Source: Karalla daura
Taxonomy: Eukaryota > Chordata > Actinopteri > Chaetodontiformes > Leiognathidae
Length of the DNA stretch: 64,000 bases
Direction of reading: 5' to 3'
Assembly: GCA_029224185.1 (NCBI GenBank)
Contig: JANZKI010000041.1
Span: 744,001 to 808,000 of the forward strand
Shown: positions 12,901-25,667 of the stretch, in pieces
Position numbering within the stretch: the stretch's first letter is position 1
How the letters are laid out: every line of letters starts with the position of its first letter
Made by a program: the position numbers and the translations under genes
The notes under the pieces: model-generated
Told to the model about the DNA's origin: nothing
What the model saw: the letters and a program-made list of their open reading frames with translations, nothing else
The model's database searches: none

Positions 12901-15900
12901 GATTTCGGCCGTTTCACAGAACTACGAGCGTGAAACTGTAGGAAAATGCATTTCAGAAGCTCTTTCTACCACATGCATCATGTTGGCCACAACTGCACAG
13001 CAAAATGCCTGTCATGTGGGTTCCGACAGCCAAGTTGAGCCTTTTTGTAGAACTGCGAACGCAAAACTGAGAAAATGCATTTGAGAAGCTTTTGCTGCAA
13101 GATTCAGCAGTTGGCCCCTGCTATACAGCAAATTGCCTGTATTGTGTTCACCACGCCGATTTCGGCCGTTTCACAGAACTACGAGCGTGAAACTGTAGGA
13201 AAATGCATTTCAGAAGCTCTTTCTACCACATGCATCATGTTGGCCACGACTGCACAACAAAATGCCTGTCATGTGGGTTCCGACAGCCAAGTTGAGCCTT
13301 TTTGTAGAACTGCGAACGCGAAACTGAGAAAATGCATTTGAGAAGCTTTTGCTGCAAGATTCAGCAGTTGGCCCCTGCTATACAGCAAATTGCCTGTATT
13401 GTGTTCACCACGCCAATTTCGGCCGTTTCACAGAACTACGAGCGTGAAACTGTAGGAAAATGCATTTCAGAAGCTCTTTCTACCACATGCATCATGTTGG
13501 CCACAACTGCACAACAAAATGCCTGTCATGTGGGTTCCGACAGCCAAGTTGAGCCTTTTTGTAGAACTGCGAACGCGAAACTGAGAAAATGCATTTGAGA
13601 AGCTTTTGCTGCAAGATTCAGCAGTTGGCCCCTGCTATACAGCAAATTGCCTGTATTGTGTTCACCACGCCAATTTCGGCCGTTTCACAGAACTACGAGC
13701 GTGAAACTGTAGGAAAATGCATTTCAGAAGCTCTTTCTACCACATGCATCATGTTGGCCACAACTGCACAGCAAAATGCCTGTCATGTGGGTTCCGACAG
13801 CCAAGTTGAGCCTTTTTGTAGAACTGCGAACGCGAAACTGAGAAAATGCATTTGAGAAGCTTTTGCTGTAAGATTCAGCAGTTGGCCCCTGCTATACAGC
13901 AAATTGCCTGTATTGTGTTCACCACGCCAATTTCGGCCGTTTCACAGAACTACAAGCGTGAAACTGTAGGAAAATGCATTTCAGAAGCTCTTTCTACCAC
14001 ATGCATCATGTTGGCCACAACTGCACAACAAAATGCCTGTCATGTGGGTTCCGACAGCCAAGTTGAGCCTTTTTGTAGAACTGCGAACGCGAAACTGAGA
14101 AAATGCATTTGAGAAGCTTTTGCTGCAAGATTCAGCAGTTGGCCCCTGCTATACAGCAAATTGCCTGTATTGTGTTCACCACGCCAATTTCGGCCGTTTC
14201 ACAGAACTACGAGCGTGAAACTGTAGGAAAATGCATTTCAGAAGCTCTTTCTACCACATGCATCATGTTGGCCACAACTGCGCAGCAAAATGCCTGTCAT
14301 GTGGGTTCCGACAGCCAAGTTGAGCCTTTTTGTAGAACTGCGAACGCGAAACTGAGAAAATGCATTTGAGAAGCTTTTGCTGCAAGATGCAGCAGTTGGC
14401 CCCTGCTATACAGCAAATTGCCTGTATTGTGTTCACTACGCCGATTTCGGCCGTTTCACAGAACTACGAGCGTGAAACTGTAGGAAAATGCATTTCAGAA
14501 GCTCTTTCTACCACATGCATCATGTTGGCCACAACTGCACAGCAAAATGCCTGTCATGTGGGTTCCGACAGCCAAGTTGAGCCTTTTTGTAGAACTGCGA
14601 ACGCGAAACTGAGAAAATGCATTTGAGAAGCTTTTGCTGCAAGATTCAGCAGTTGGCCCCTGCTATACAGCAAATTGCCTGTATTGTGTTCACCACGCCA
14701 ATTTCGGCCGTTTCACAGAACTACGAGCGTGAAACTGTAGGAAAATGCATTTCAGAAGCTCTTTCTACCACATGCATCATGTTGGCCACAACTGCACAGC
14801 AAAATGCCTGTCATGTGGGTTCCGACAGCCAAGTTGAGCCTTTTTGTAGAACTGCGAACGCGAAACTGAGAAAATGCATTTGAGAAGCTTTTGCTGCAAG
14901 ATTCAGCAGTTGGCCCCTGCTATACAGCAAATTGCCTGTATTGTGTTCACCACGCCGATTTCGGCCGTTTCACAGAACTACGAGCGTGAAACTGTAGGAA
15001 AATGCATTTCAGAAGCTCTTTCTACCACATGCATCATGTTGGCCACGACTGCACAACAAAATGCCTGTCATGTGGGTTCCGACAGCCAAGTTGAGCCTTT
15101 TTGTAGAACTGCGAACGCGAAACTGAGAAAATGCATTTGAGAAGCTTTTGCTGCAAGATTCAGCAGTTGGCCCCTGCTATACAGCAAATTGCCTGTATTG
15201 TGTTCACCACGCCAATTTCGGCCGTTTCACAGAACTACGAGCGTGAAACTGTAGGAAAATGCATTTCAGAAGCTCTTTCTACCACATGCATCATGTTGGC
15301 CACAACTGCACAGCAAAATGCCTGTCATGTGGGTTCCGACAGCCAAGTTGAGCCTTTTTGTAGAACTGCGAACGCGAAACTGAGAAAATGCATTTGAGAA
15401 GCTTTTGCTGCAAGATTCAGCAGTTGGCCCCTGCTATACAGCAAATTGCCTGTATTGTGTTCACCACGCCAATTTCGGCCGTTTCACAGAACTACAAGCG
15501 TGAAACTGTAGGAAAATGCATTTCAGAAGCTCTTTCTACCACATGCATCATGTTGGCCACAACTGCGCAGCAAAATGCCTGTCATGTGGGTTCCGACAGC
15601 CAAGTTGAGCCTTTTTGTAGAACTGCGAACGCGAAACTGAGAAAATGCATTTGAGAAGCTTTTGCTGCAAGATGCAGCAGTTGGCCCCTGCTACACAGCA
15701 AATTGCCTGTATTGTGTTCACCACGCCAATTTCGGCCGTTTCACAGAACTACGAGCGTGAAACTGTAGGAAAATGCATTTCAGAAGCTCTTTCTACCACA
15801 TGCATCATGTTGGCCACAACTGCACAGCAAAATGCCTGTCATGTGGGTTCCGACAGCCAAGTTGAGCCTTTTTGTAGAACTGCGAACGCAAAACTGAGAA

Positions 15901-18728
15901 AATGCATTTGAGAAGCTTTTGCTGCAAGATTCAGCAGTTGGCCCCTGCTATACAGCAAATTGCCTGTATTGTGTTCACCACGCCAATTTCGGCCGTTTCA
16001 CAGAACTACAAGCGTGAAACTGTAGGAAAATGCATTTCAGAAGCTCTTTCTACCACATGCATCATGTTGGCCACAACTGCACAACAAAATGCCTGTCATG
16101 TGGGTTCCGACAGCCAAGTTGAGCCTTTTTGTAGAACTGCGAACGCGAAACTGAGAAAATGCATTTGAGAAGCTTTTGCTGCAAGATTCAGCAGTTGGCC
16201 CCTGCTATACAGCAAATTGCCTGTATTGTGTTCACCACGCCAATTTCGGCCGTTTCACAGAACTACGAGCGTGAAACTGTAGGAAAATGCATTTCAGAAG
16301 CTCTTTCTACCACATGCATCATGTTGGCCACAACTGCGCAGCAAAATGCCTGTCATGTGGGTTCCGACAGCCAAGTTGAGCCTTTTTGTAGAACTGCGAA
16401 CGCGAAACTGAGAAAATGCATTTGAGAAGCTTTTGCTGCAAGATGCAGCAGTTGGCCCCTGCTATACAGCAAATTGCCTGTATTGTGTTCACTACGCCGA
16501 TTTCGGCCGTTTCACAGAACTACGAGCGTGAAACTGTAGGAAAATGCATTTCAGAAGCTCTTTCTACCACATGCATCATGTTGGCCACAACTGCACAGCA
16601 AAATGCCTGTCATGTGGGTTCCGACAGCCAAGTTGAGCCTTTTTGTAGAACTGCGAACGCGAAACTGAGAAAATGCATTTGAGAAGCTTTTGCTGCAAGA
16701 TGCAGCAGTTGGCCCCTGCTATACAGCAAATTGCCTGTATTGTGTTCACCACGCCAATTTCGGCCGTTTCACAGAACTACGAGCGTGAAACTGTAGGAAA
16801 ATGCATTTCAGAAGCTCTTTCTACCACATGCATCATGTTGGCCACAACTGCACAGCAAAATGCCTGTCATGTGGGTTCCGACAGCCAAGTTGAGCCTTTT
16901 TGTAGAACTGCGAACGCGAAACTGAGAAAATGCATTTGAGAAGCTTTTGCTGCAAGATTCAGCAGTTGGCCCCTGCTATACAGCAAATTGCCTGTATTGT
17001 GTTCACCACGCCGATTTCGGCCGTTTCACAGAACTACGAGCGTGAAACTGTAGGAAAATGCATTTCAGAAGCTCTTTCTACCACATGCATCATGTTGGCC
17101 ACGACTGCACAACAAAATGCCTGTCATGTGGGTTCCGACAGCCAAGTTGAGCCTTTTTGTAGAACTGCGAACGCGAAACTGAGAAAATGCATTTGAGAAG
17201 CTTTTGCTGCAAGATTCAGCAGTTGGCCCCTGCTATACAGCAAATTGCCTGTATTGTGTTCACCACGCCAATTTCGGCCGTTTCACAGAACTACGAGCGT
17301 GAAACTGTAGGAAAATGCATTTCAGAAGCTCTTTCTACCACATGCATCATGTTGGCCACAACTGCACAGCAAAATGCCTGTCATGTGGGTTCCGACAGCC
17401 AAGTTGAGCCTTTTTGTAGAACTGCGAACGCGAAACTGAGAAAATGCATTTGAGAAGCTTTTGCTGCAAGATTCAGCAGTTGGCCCCTGCTATACAGCAA
17501 ATTGCCTGTATTGTGTTCACCACGCCAATTTCGGCCGTTTCACAGAACTACAAGCGTGAAACTGTAGGAAAATGCATTTCAGAAGCTCTTTCTACCACAT
17601 GCATCATGTTGGCCACAACTGCGCAGCAAAATGCCTGTCATGTGGGTTCCGACAGCCAAGTTGAGCCTTTTTGTAGAACTGCGAACGCGAAACTGAGAAA
17701 ATGCATTTGAGAAGCTTTTGCTGCAAGATGCAGCAGTTGGCCCCTGCTACACAGCAAATTGCCTGTATTGTGTTCACTACGCCGATTTCGGCCGTTTCAC
17801 AGAACTACGAGCGTGAAACTGTAGGAAAATGCATTTCAGAAGCTCTTTCTACCACATGCATCATGTTGGCCACAACTGCACAGCAAAATGCCTGTCATGT
17901 GGGTTCCGACAGCCAAGTTGAGCCTTTTTGTAGAACTGCGAACGCGAAACTGAGAAAATGCATTTGAGAAGCTTTTGCTGCAAGATTCAGCAGTTGGCCC
18001 CTGCTATACAGCAAATTGCCTGTATTGTGTTCACCACGCCAATTTCGGCCGTTTCACAGAACTACGAGCGTGAAACTGTAGGAAAATGCATTTCAGAAGC
18101 TCTTTCTACCACATGCATCATGTTGGCCACAACTGCACAGCAAAATGCCTGTCATGTGGGTTCCGACAGCCAAGTTGAGCCTTTTTGTAGAACTGCGAAC
18201 GCAAAACTGAGAAAATGCATTTGAGAAGCTTTTGCTGCAAGATTCAGCAGTTGGCCCCTGCTATACAGCAAATTGCCTGTATTGTGTTCACTACGCCGAT
18301 TTCGGCCGTTTCACAGAACTACGAGCGTGAAACTGTAGGAAAATGCATTTCAGAAGCTCTTTCTACCACATGCATCATGTTGGCCACAACTGCACAGCAA
18401 AATGCCTGTCATGTGGGTTCCGACAGCCAAGTTGAGCCTTTTTGTAGAACTGCGAACGCAAAACTGAGAAAATGCATTTGAGAAGCTTTTGCTGCAAGAT
18501 TCAGCAGTTGGCCCCTGCTATACAGCAAATTGCCTGTATTGTGTTCACCACGCCGATTTCGGCCGTTTCACAGAACTACGAGCGTGAAACTGTAGGAAAA
18601 TGCATTTCAGAAGCTCTTTCTACCACATGCATCATGTTGGCCACAACTGCACAGCAAAATGCCTGTCATGTGGGTTCCGACAGCCAAGTTGAGCCTTTTT
18701 GTAGAACTGCGAACGCGAAACTGAGAAA

Positions 18729-21555
18729 ATGCATTTGAGAAGCTTTTGCTGCAAGATTCAGCAGTTGGCCCCTGCTATACAGCAAATTGCCTGTATTGTG
18801 TTCACCACGCCAATTTCGGCCGTTTCACAGAACTACAAGCGTGAAACTGTAGGAAAATGCATTTCAGAAGCTCTTTCTACCACATGCATCATGTTGGCCA
18901 CAACTGCGCAGCAAAATGCCTGTCATGTGGGTTCCGACAGCCAAGTTGAGCCTTTTTGTAGAACTGCGAACGCGAAACTGAGAAAATGCATTTGAGAAGC
19001 TTTTGCTGCAAGATGCAGCAGTTGGCCCCTGCTATACAGCAAATTGCCTGTATTGTGTTCACTACGCCGATTTCGGCCGTTTCACAGAACTACGAGCGTG
19101 AAACTGTAGGAAAATGCATTTCAGAAGCTCTTTCTACCACATGCATCATGTTGGCCACAACTGCACAGCAAAATGCCTGTCATGTGGGTTCCGACAGCCA
19201 AGTTGAGCCTTTTTGTAGAACTGCGAACGCAAAACTGAGAAAATGCATTTGAGAAGCTTTTGCTGCAAGATTCAGCAGTTGGCCCCTGCTATACAGCAAA
19301 TTGCCTGTATTGTGTTCACCACGCCGATTTCGGCCGTTTCACAGAACTACGAGCGTGAAACTGTAGGAAAATGCATTTCAGAAGCTCTTTCTACCACATG
19401 CATCATGTTGGCCACAACTGCACAGCAAAATGCCTGTCATGTGGGTTCCGACAGCCAAGTTGAGCCTTTTTGTAGAACTGCGAACGCGAAACTGAGAAAA
19501 TGCATTTGAGAAGCTTTTGCTGCAAGATTCAGCAGTTGGCCCCTGCTATACAGCAAATTGCCTGTATTGTGTTCACTACGCCGATTTCGGCCGTTTCACA
19601 GAACTACGAGCGTGAAACTGTAGGAAAATGCATTTCAGAAGCTCTTTCTACCACATGCATCATGTTGGCCACAACTGCACAGCAAAATGCCTGTCATGTG
19701 GGTTCCGACAGCCAAGTTGAGCCTTTTTGTAGAACTGCGAACGCGAAACTGAGAAAATGCATTTGAGAAGCTTTTGCTGCAAGATGCAGCAGTTGGCCCC
19801 TGCTACACAGCAAATTGCCTGTATTGTGTTCACTACGCCGATTTCGGCCGTTTCACAGAACTACGAGCGTGAAACTGTAGGAAAATGCATTTCAGAAGCT
19901 CTTTCTACCACATGCATCATGTTGGCCACAACTGCACAGCAAAATGCCTGTCATGTGGGTTCCGACAGCCAAGTTGAGCCTTTTTGTAGAACTGCGAACG
20001 CGAAACTGAGAAAATGCATTTGAGAAGCTTTTGCTGCAAGATTCAGCAGTTGGCCCCTGCTATACAGCAAATTGCCTGTATTGTGTTCACCACGCCAATT
20101 TCGGCCGTTTCACAGAACTACGAGCGTGAAACTGTAGGAAAATGCATTTCAGAAGCTCTTTCTACCACATGCATCATGTTGGCCACAACTGCACAGCAAA
20201 ATGCCTGTCATGTGGGTTCCGACAGCCAAGTTGAGCCTTTTTGTAGAACTGCGAACGCGAAACTGAGAAAATGCATTTGAGAAGCTTTTGCTGCAAGATG
20301 CAGCAGTTGGCCCCTGCTATACAGCAAATTGCCTGTATTGTGTTCACTACGCCGATTTCGGCCGTTTCACAGAACTACGAGCGTGAAACTGTAGGAAAAT
20401 GCATTTCAGAAGCTCTTTCTACCACATGCATCATGTTGGCCACAACTGCACAGCAAAATGCCTGTCATGTGGGTTCCGACAGCCAAGTTGAGCCTTTTTG
20501 TAGAACTGCGAACGCAAAACTGAGAAAATGCATTTGAGAAGCTTTTGCTGCAAGATTCAGCAGTTGGCCCCTGCTATACAGCAAATTGCCTGTATTGTGT
20601 TCACCACGCCGATTTCGGCCTTTTCACAGAACTACGAGCGTGAAACTGTAGGAAAATGCATTTCAGAAGCTCTTTCTACCACATGCATCATGTTGGCCAC
20701 GACTGCACAACAAAATGCCTGTCATGTGGGTTCCGACAGCCAAGTTGAGCCTTTTTGTAGAACTGCGAACGCGAAACTGAGAAAATGCATTTGAGAAGCT
20801 TTTGCTGCAAGATTCAGCAGTTGGCCCCTGCTATACAGCAAATTGCCTGTATTGTGTTCACCACGCCAATTTCGGCCGTTTCACAGAACTACGAGCGTGA
20901 AACTGTAGGAAAATGCATTTCAGAAGCTCTTTCTACCACATGCATCATGTTGGCCACAACTGCACAGCAAAATGCCTGTCATGTGGGTTCCGACAGCCAA
21001 GTTGAGCCTTTTTGTAGAACTGCGAACGCGAAACTGAGAAAATGCATTTGAGAAGCTTTTGCTGCAAGATTCAGCAGTTGGCCCCTGCTATACAGCAAAT
21101 TGCCTGTATTGTGTTCACCACGCCAATTTCGGCCGTTTCACAGAACTACAAGCGTGAAACTGTAGGAAAATGCATTTCAGAAGCTCTTTCTACCACATGC
21201 ATCATGTTGGCCACAACTGCGCAGCAAAATGCCTGTCATGTGGGTTCCGACAGCCAAGTTGAGCCTTTTTGTAGAACTGCGAACGCGAAACTGAGAAAAT
21301 GCATTTGAGAAGCTTTTGCTGCAAGATGCAGCAGTTGGCCCCTGCTACACAGCAAATTGCCTGTATTGTGTTCACTACGCCGATTTCGGCCGTTTCACAG
21401 AACTACGAGCGTGAAACTGTAGGAAAATGCATTTCAGAAGCTCTTTCTACCACATGCATCATGTTGGCCACAACTGCACAGCAAAATGCCTGTCATGTGG
21501 GTTCCGACAGCCAAGTTGAGCCTTTTTGTAGAACTGCGAACGCGAAACTGAGAAA
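18729..21555. repeat. Local block in array A, first of two runs (11 copies)
   Basis: This run of 11 copies shows a recognisable order of variants: TACAAGC, GATGCAG, two plain copies, GATGCAG plus CTACACAG, a plain copy, GATGCAG, GGCCTTTTC, a plain copy, TACAAGC, GATGCAG. The order is seen again at 22,070-24,639 with one plain copy missing. Anchored on GGCCTTTTC, the offset is 3,084 bp (12 x 257). This fits unequal exchange or segmental amplification inside the array. Confidence 0.75.
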
Positions 21556-22069
21556 ATGCATTTGAGAAGCTTTTGCTGCAAGATTCAGCAGTTGGCCCCT
21601 GCTATACAGCAAATTGCCTGTATTGTGTTCACTACGCTGATTTCGGCCGTTTCACAGAACTACGAGCGTGAAACTGTAGGAAAATGCATTTCAGAAGCTC
21701 TTTCTACCACATGCATCATGTTGGCCACAACTGCACAGCAAAATGCCTGTCATGTGGGTTCCGACAGCCAAGTTGAGCCTTTTTGTAGAACTGCGAACGC
21801 AAAACTGAGAAAATGCATTTGAGAAGCTTTTGCTGCAAGATTCAGCAGTTGGCCCCTGCTATACAGCAAATTGCCTGTATTGTGTTCACCACGCCGATTT
21901 CGGCCGTTTCACAGAACTACGAGCGTGAAACTGTAGGAAAATGCATTTCAGAAGCTCTTTCTACCACATGCATCATGTTGGCCACAACTGCACAGCAAAA
22001 TGCCTGTCATGTGGGTTCCGACAGCCAAGTTGAGCCTTTTTGTAGAACTGCGAACGCGAAACTGAGAAA

Positions 22070-24639
22070 ATGCATTTGAGAAGCTTTTGCTGCAAGATTC
22101 AGCAGTTGGCCCCTGCTATACAGCAAATTGCCTGTATTGTGTTCACCACGCCAATTTCGGCCGTTTCACAGAACTACAAGCGTGAAACTGTAGGAAAATG
22201 CATTTCAGAAGCTCTTTCTACCACATGCATCATGTTGGCCACAACTGCGCAGCAAAATGCCTGTCATGTGGGTTCCGACAGCCAAGTTGAGCCTTTTTGT
22301 AGAACTGCGAACGCGAAACTGAGAAAATGCATTTGAGAAGCTTTTGCTGCAAGATGCAGCAGTTGGCCCCTGCTATACAGCAAATTGCCTGTATTGTGTT
22401 CACTACGCCGATTTCGGCCGTTTCACAGAACTACGAGCGTGAAACTGTAGGAAAATGCATTTCAGAAGCTCTTTCTACCACATGCATCATGTTGGCCACA
22501 ACTGCACAGCAAAATGCCTGTCATGTGGGTTCCGACAGCCAAGTTGAGCCTTTTTGTAGAACTGCGAACGCAAAACTGAGAAAATGCATTTGAGAAGCTT
22601 TTGCTGCAAGATTCAGCAGTTGGCCCCTGCTATACAGCAAATTGCCTGTATTGTGTTCACCACGCCGATTTCGGCCGTTTCACAGAACTACGAGCGTGAA
22701 ACTGTAGGAAAATGCATTTCAGAAGCTCTTTCTACCACATGCATCATGTTGGCCACAACTGCACAGCAAAATGCCTGTCATGTGGGTTCCGACAGCCAAG
22801 TTGAGCCTTTTTGTAGAACTGCGAACGCGAAACTGAGAAAATGCATTTGAGAAGCTTTTGCTGCAAGATGCAGCAGTTGGCCCCTGCTACACAGCAAATT
22901 GCCTGTATTGTGTTCACTACGCCGATTTCGGCCGTTTCACAGAACTACGAGCGTGAAACTGTAGGAAAATGCATTTCAGAAGCTCTTTCTACCACATGCA
23001 TCATGTTGGCCACAACTGCACAGCAAAATGCCTGTCATGTGGGTTCCGACAGCCAAGTTGAGCCTTTTTGTAGAACTGCGAACGCGAAACTGAGAAAATG
23101 CATTTGAGAAGCTTTTGCTGCAAGATTCAGCAGTTGGCCCCTGCTATACAGCAAATTGCCTGTATTGTGTTCACCACGCCAATTTCGGCCGTTTCACAGA
23201 ACTACGAGCGTGAAACTGTAGGAAAATGCATTTCAGAAGCTCTTTCTACCACATGCATCATGTTGGCCACAACTGCACAGCAAAATGCCTGTCATGTGGG
23301 TTCCGACAGCCAAGTTGAGCCTTTTTGTAGAACTGCGAACGCAAAACTGAGAAAATGCATTTGAGAAGCTTTTGCTGCAAGATGCAGCAGTTGGCCCCTG
23401 CTATACAGCAAATTGCCTGTATTGTGTTCACTACGCCGATTTCGGCCGTTTCACAGAACTACGAGCGTGAAACTGTAGGAAAATGCATTTCAGAAGCTCT
23501 TTCTACCACATGCATCATGTTGGCCACAACTGCGCAGCAAAATGCCTGTCATGTGGGTTCCGACAGCCAAGTTGAGCCTTTTTGTAGAACTGCGAACGCA
23601 AAACTGAGAAAATGCATTTGAGAAGCTTTTGCTGCAAGATTCAGCAGTTGGCCCCTGCTATACAGCAAATTGCCTGTATTGTGTTCACCACGCCGATTTC
23701 GGCCTTTTCACAGAACTACGAGCGTGAAACTGTAGGAAAATGCATTTCAGAAGCTCTTTCTACCACATGCATCATGTTGGCCACGACTGCACAACAAAAT
23801 GCCTGTCATGTGGGTTCCGACAGCCAAGTTGAGCCTTTTTGTAGAACTGCGAACGCGAAACTGAGAAAATGCATTTGAGAAGCTTTTGCTGCAAGATTCA
23901 GCAGTTGGCCCCTGCTATACAGCAAATTGCCTGTATTGTGTTCACCACGCCAATTTCGGCCGTTTCACAGAACTACGAGCGTGAAACTGTAGGAAAATGC
24001 ATTTCAGAAGCTCTTTCTACCACATGCATCATGTTGGCCACAACTGCACAGCAAAATGCCTGTCATGTGGGTTCCGACAGCCAAGTTGAGCCTTTTTGTA
24101 GAACTGCGAACGCGAAACTGAGAAAATGCATTTGAGAAGCTTTTGCTGCAAGATTCAGCAGTTGGCCCCTGCTATACAGCAAATTGCCTGTATTGTGTTC
24201 ACCACGCCAATTTCGGCCGTTTCACAGAACTACAAGCGTGAAACTGTAGGAAAATGCATTTCAGAAGCTCTTTCTACCACATGCATCATGTTGGCCACAA
24301 CTGCGCAGCAAAATGCCTGTCATGTGGGTTCCGACAGCCAAGTTGAGCCTTTTTGTAGAACTGCGAACGCAAAACTGAGAAAATGCATTTGAGAAGCTTT
24401 TGCTGCAAGATGCAGCAGTTGGCCCCTGCTATACAGCAAATTGCCTGTATTGTGTTCACTACGCCGATTTCGGCCGTTTCACAGAACTACGAGCGTGAAA
24501 CTGTAGGAAAATGCATTTCAGAAGCTCTTTCTACCACATGCATCATGTTGGCCACAACTGCACAGCAAAATGCCTGTCATGTGGGTTCCGACAGCCAAGT
24601 TGAGCCTTTTTGTAGAACTGCGAACGCAAAACTGAGAAA
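22070..24639. repeat. Local block in array A, second run (10 copies)
   Basis: This run repeats the variant order of 18,729-21,555, with one of the two plain copies before the CTACACAG copy lost. The GGCCTTTTC marker lies in the copy at 23,612, and the run ends with the TACAAGC (24,126) and GATGCAG (24,383) copies. Confidence 0.74.
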
Positions 24640-25667
24640 ATGCATTTGAGAAGCTTTTGCTGCAAGATTCAGCAGTTGGCCCCTGCTATACAGCAAATTG
24701 CCTGTATTGTGTTCACCACGCCAATTTCGGCCGTTTCACAGAACTACGAGCGTGAAACTGTAGGAAAATGCATTTCAGAAGCTCTTTCTACCACATGCAT
24801 CATGTTGGCCACAACTGCACAGCAAAATGCCTGTCATGTGGGTTCCGACAGCCAAGTTGAGCCTTTTTGTAGAACTGCGAACGCGAAACTGAGAAAATGC
24901 ATTTGAGAAGCTTTTGCTGCAAGATTCAGCAGTTGGCCCCTGCTATACAGCAAATTGCCTGTATTGTGTTCACTACGCCGATTTCGGCCGTTTCACAGAA
25001 CTACGAGCGTGAAACTGTAGGAAAATGCATTTCAGAAGCTCTTTCTACCACATGCATCATGTTGGCCACAACTGCGCAGCAAAATGCCTGTCATGTGGGT
25101 TCCGACAGCCAAGTTGAGCCTTTTTGTAGAACTGCGAACGCAAAACTGAGAAAATGCATTTGAGAAGCTTTTGCTGCAAGATGCAGCAGTTGGCCCCTGC
25201 TATACAGCAAATTGCCTGTATTGTGTTCACTACGCCGATTTCGGCCGTTTCACAGAACTACGAGCGTGAAACTGTAGGAAAATGCATTTCAGAAGCTCTT
25301 TCTACCACATGCATCATGTTGGCCACAACTGCACAGCAAAATGCCTGTCATGTGGGTTCCGACAGCCAAGTTGAGCCTTTTTGTAGAACTGCGAACGCGA
25401 AACTGAGAAAATGCATTTGAGAAGCTTTTGCTGCAAGATTCAGCAGTTGGCCCCTGCTATACAGCAAATTGCCTGTATTGTGTTCACCACGCCGATTTCG
25501 GCCGTTTCACAGAACTATGAGCGTGAAACTGTAGGAAAATGCATTTCAGAAGCTCTTTCGACCACATGCATCATGTTGGCCACAACTGCACAGCAAAATG
25601 CCTGTCATGTGGGTTCCGACAGCCAAGTTGAGCCTTTTTGTAGAACTGCGAACGCGAAACTGAGAAA

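Larger units (their letters stand above)
12047..25667. repeat. Array A higher-order unit 2 (53 copies, 13,621 bp)
   Basis: This is the second unit between D-type marker copies, seven copies longer than unit 1. Its first part, to about 19,500, matches unit 1 copy for copy. After that the order departs. The variant with GGCCTTTTC instead of GGCCGTTTC occurs once in unit 1 (copy at 9,477) but twice here (copies at 20,528 and 23,612, 12 copies apart), so an internal duplication accounts for at least part of the extra length. The copy at 12,561 carries a private change (CACAATAAAATG near 12,741) absent from its unit 1 counterpart at 739, so it arose after the duplication. Confidence 0.82.
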
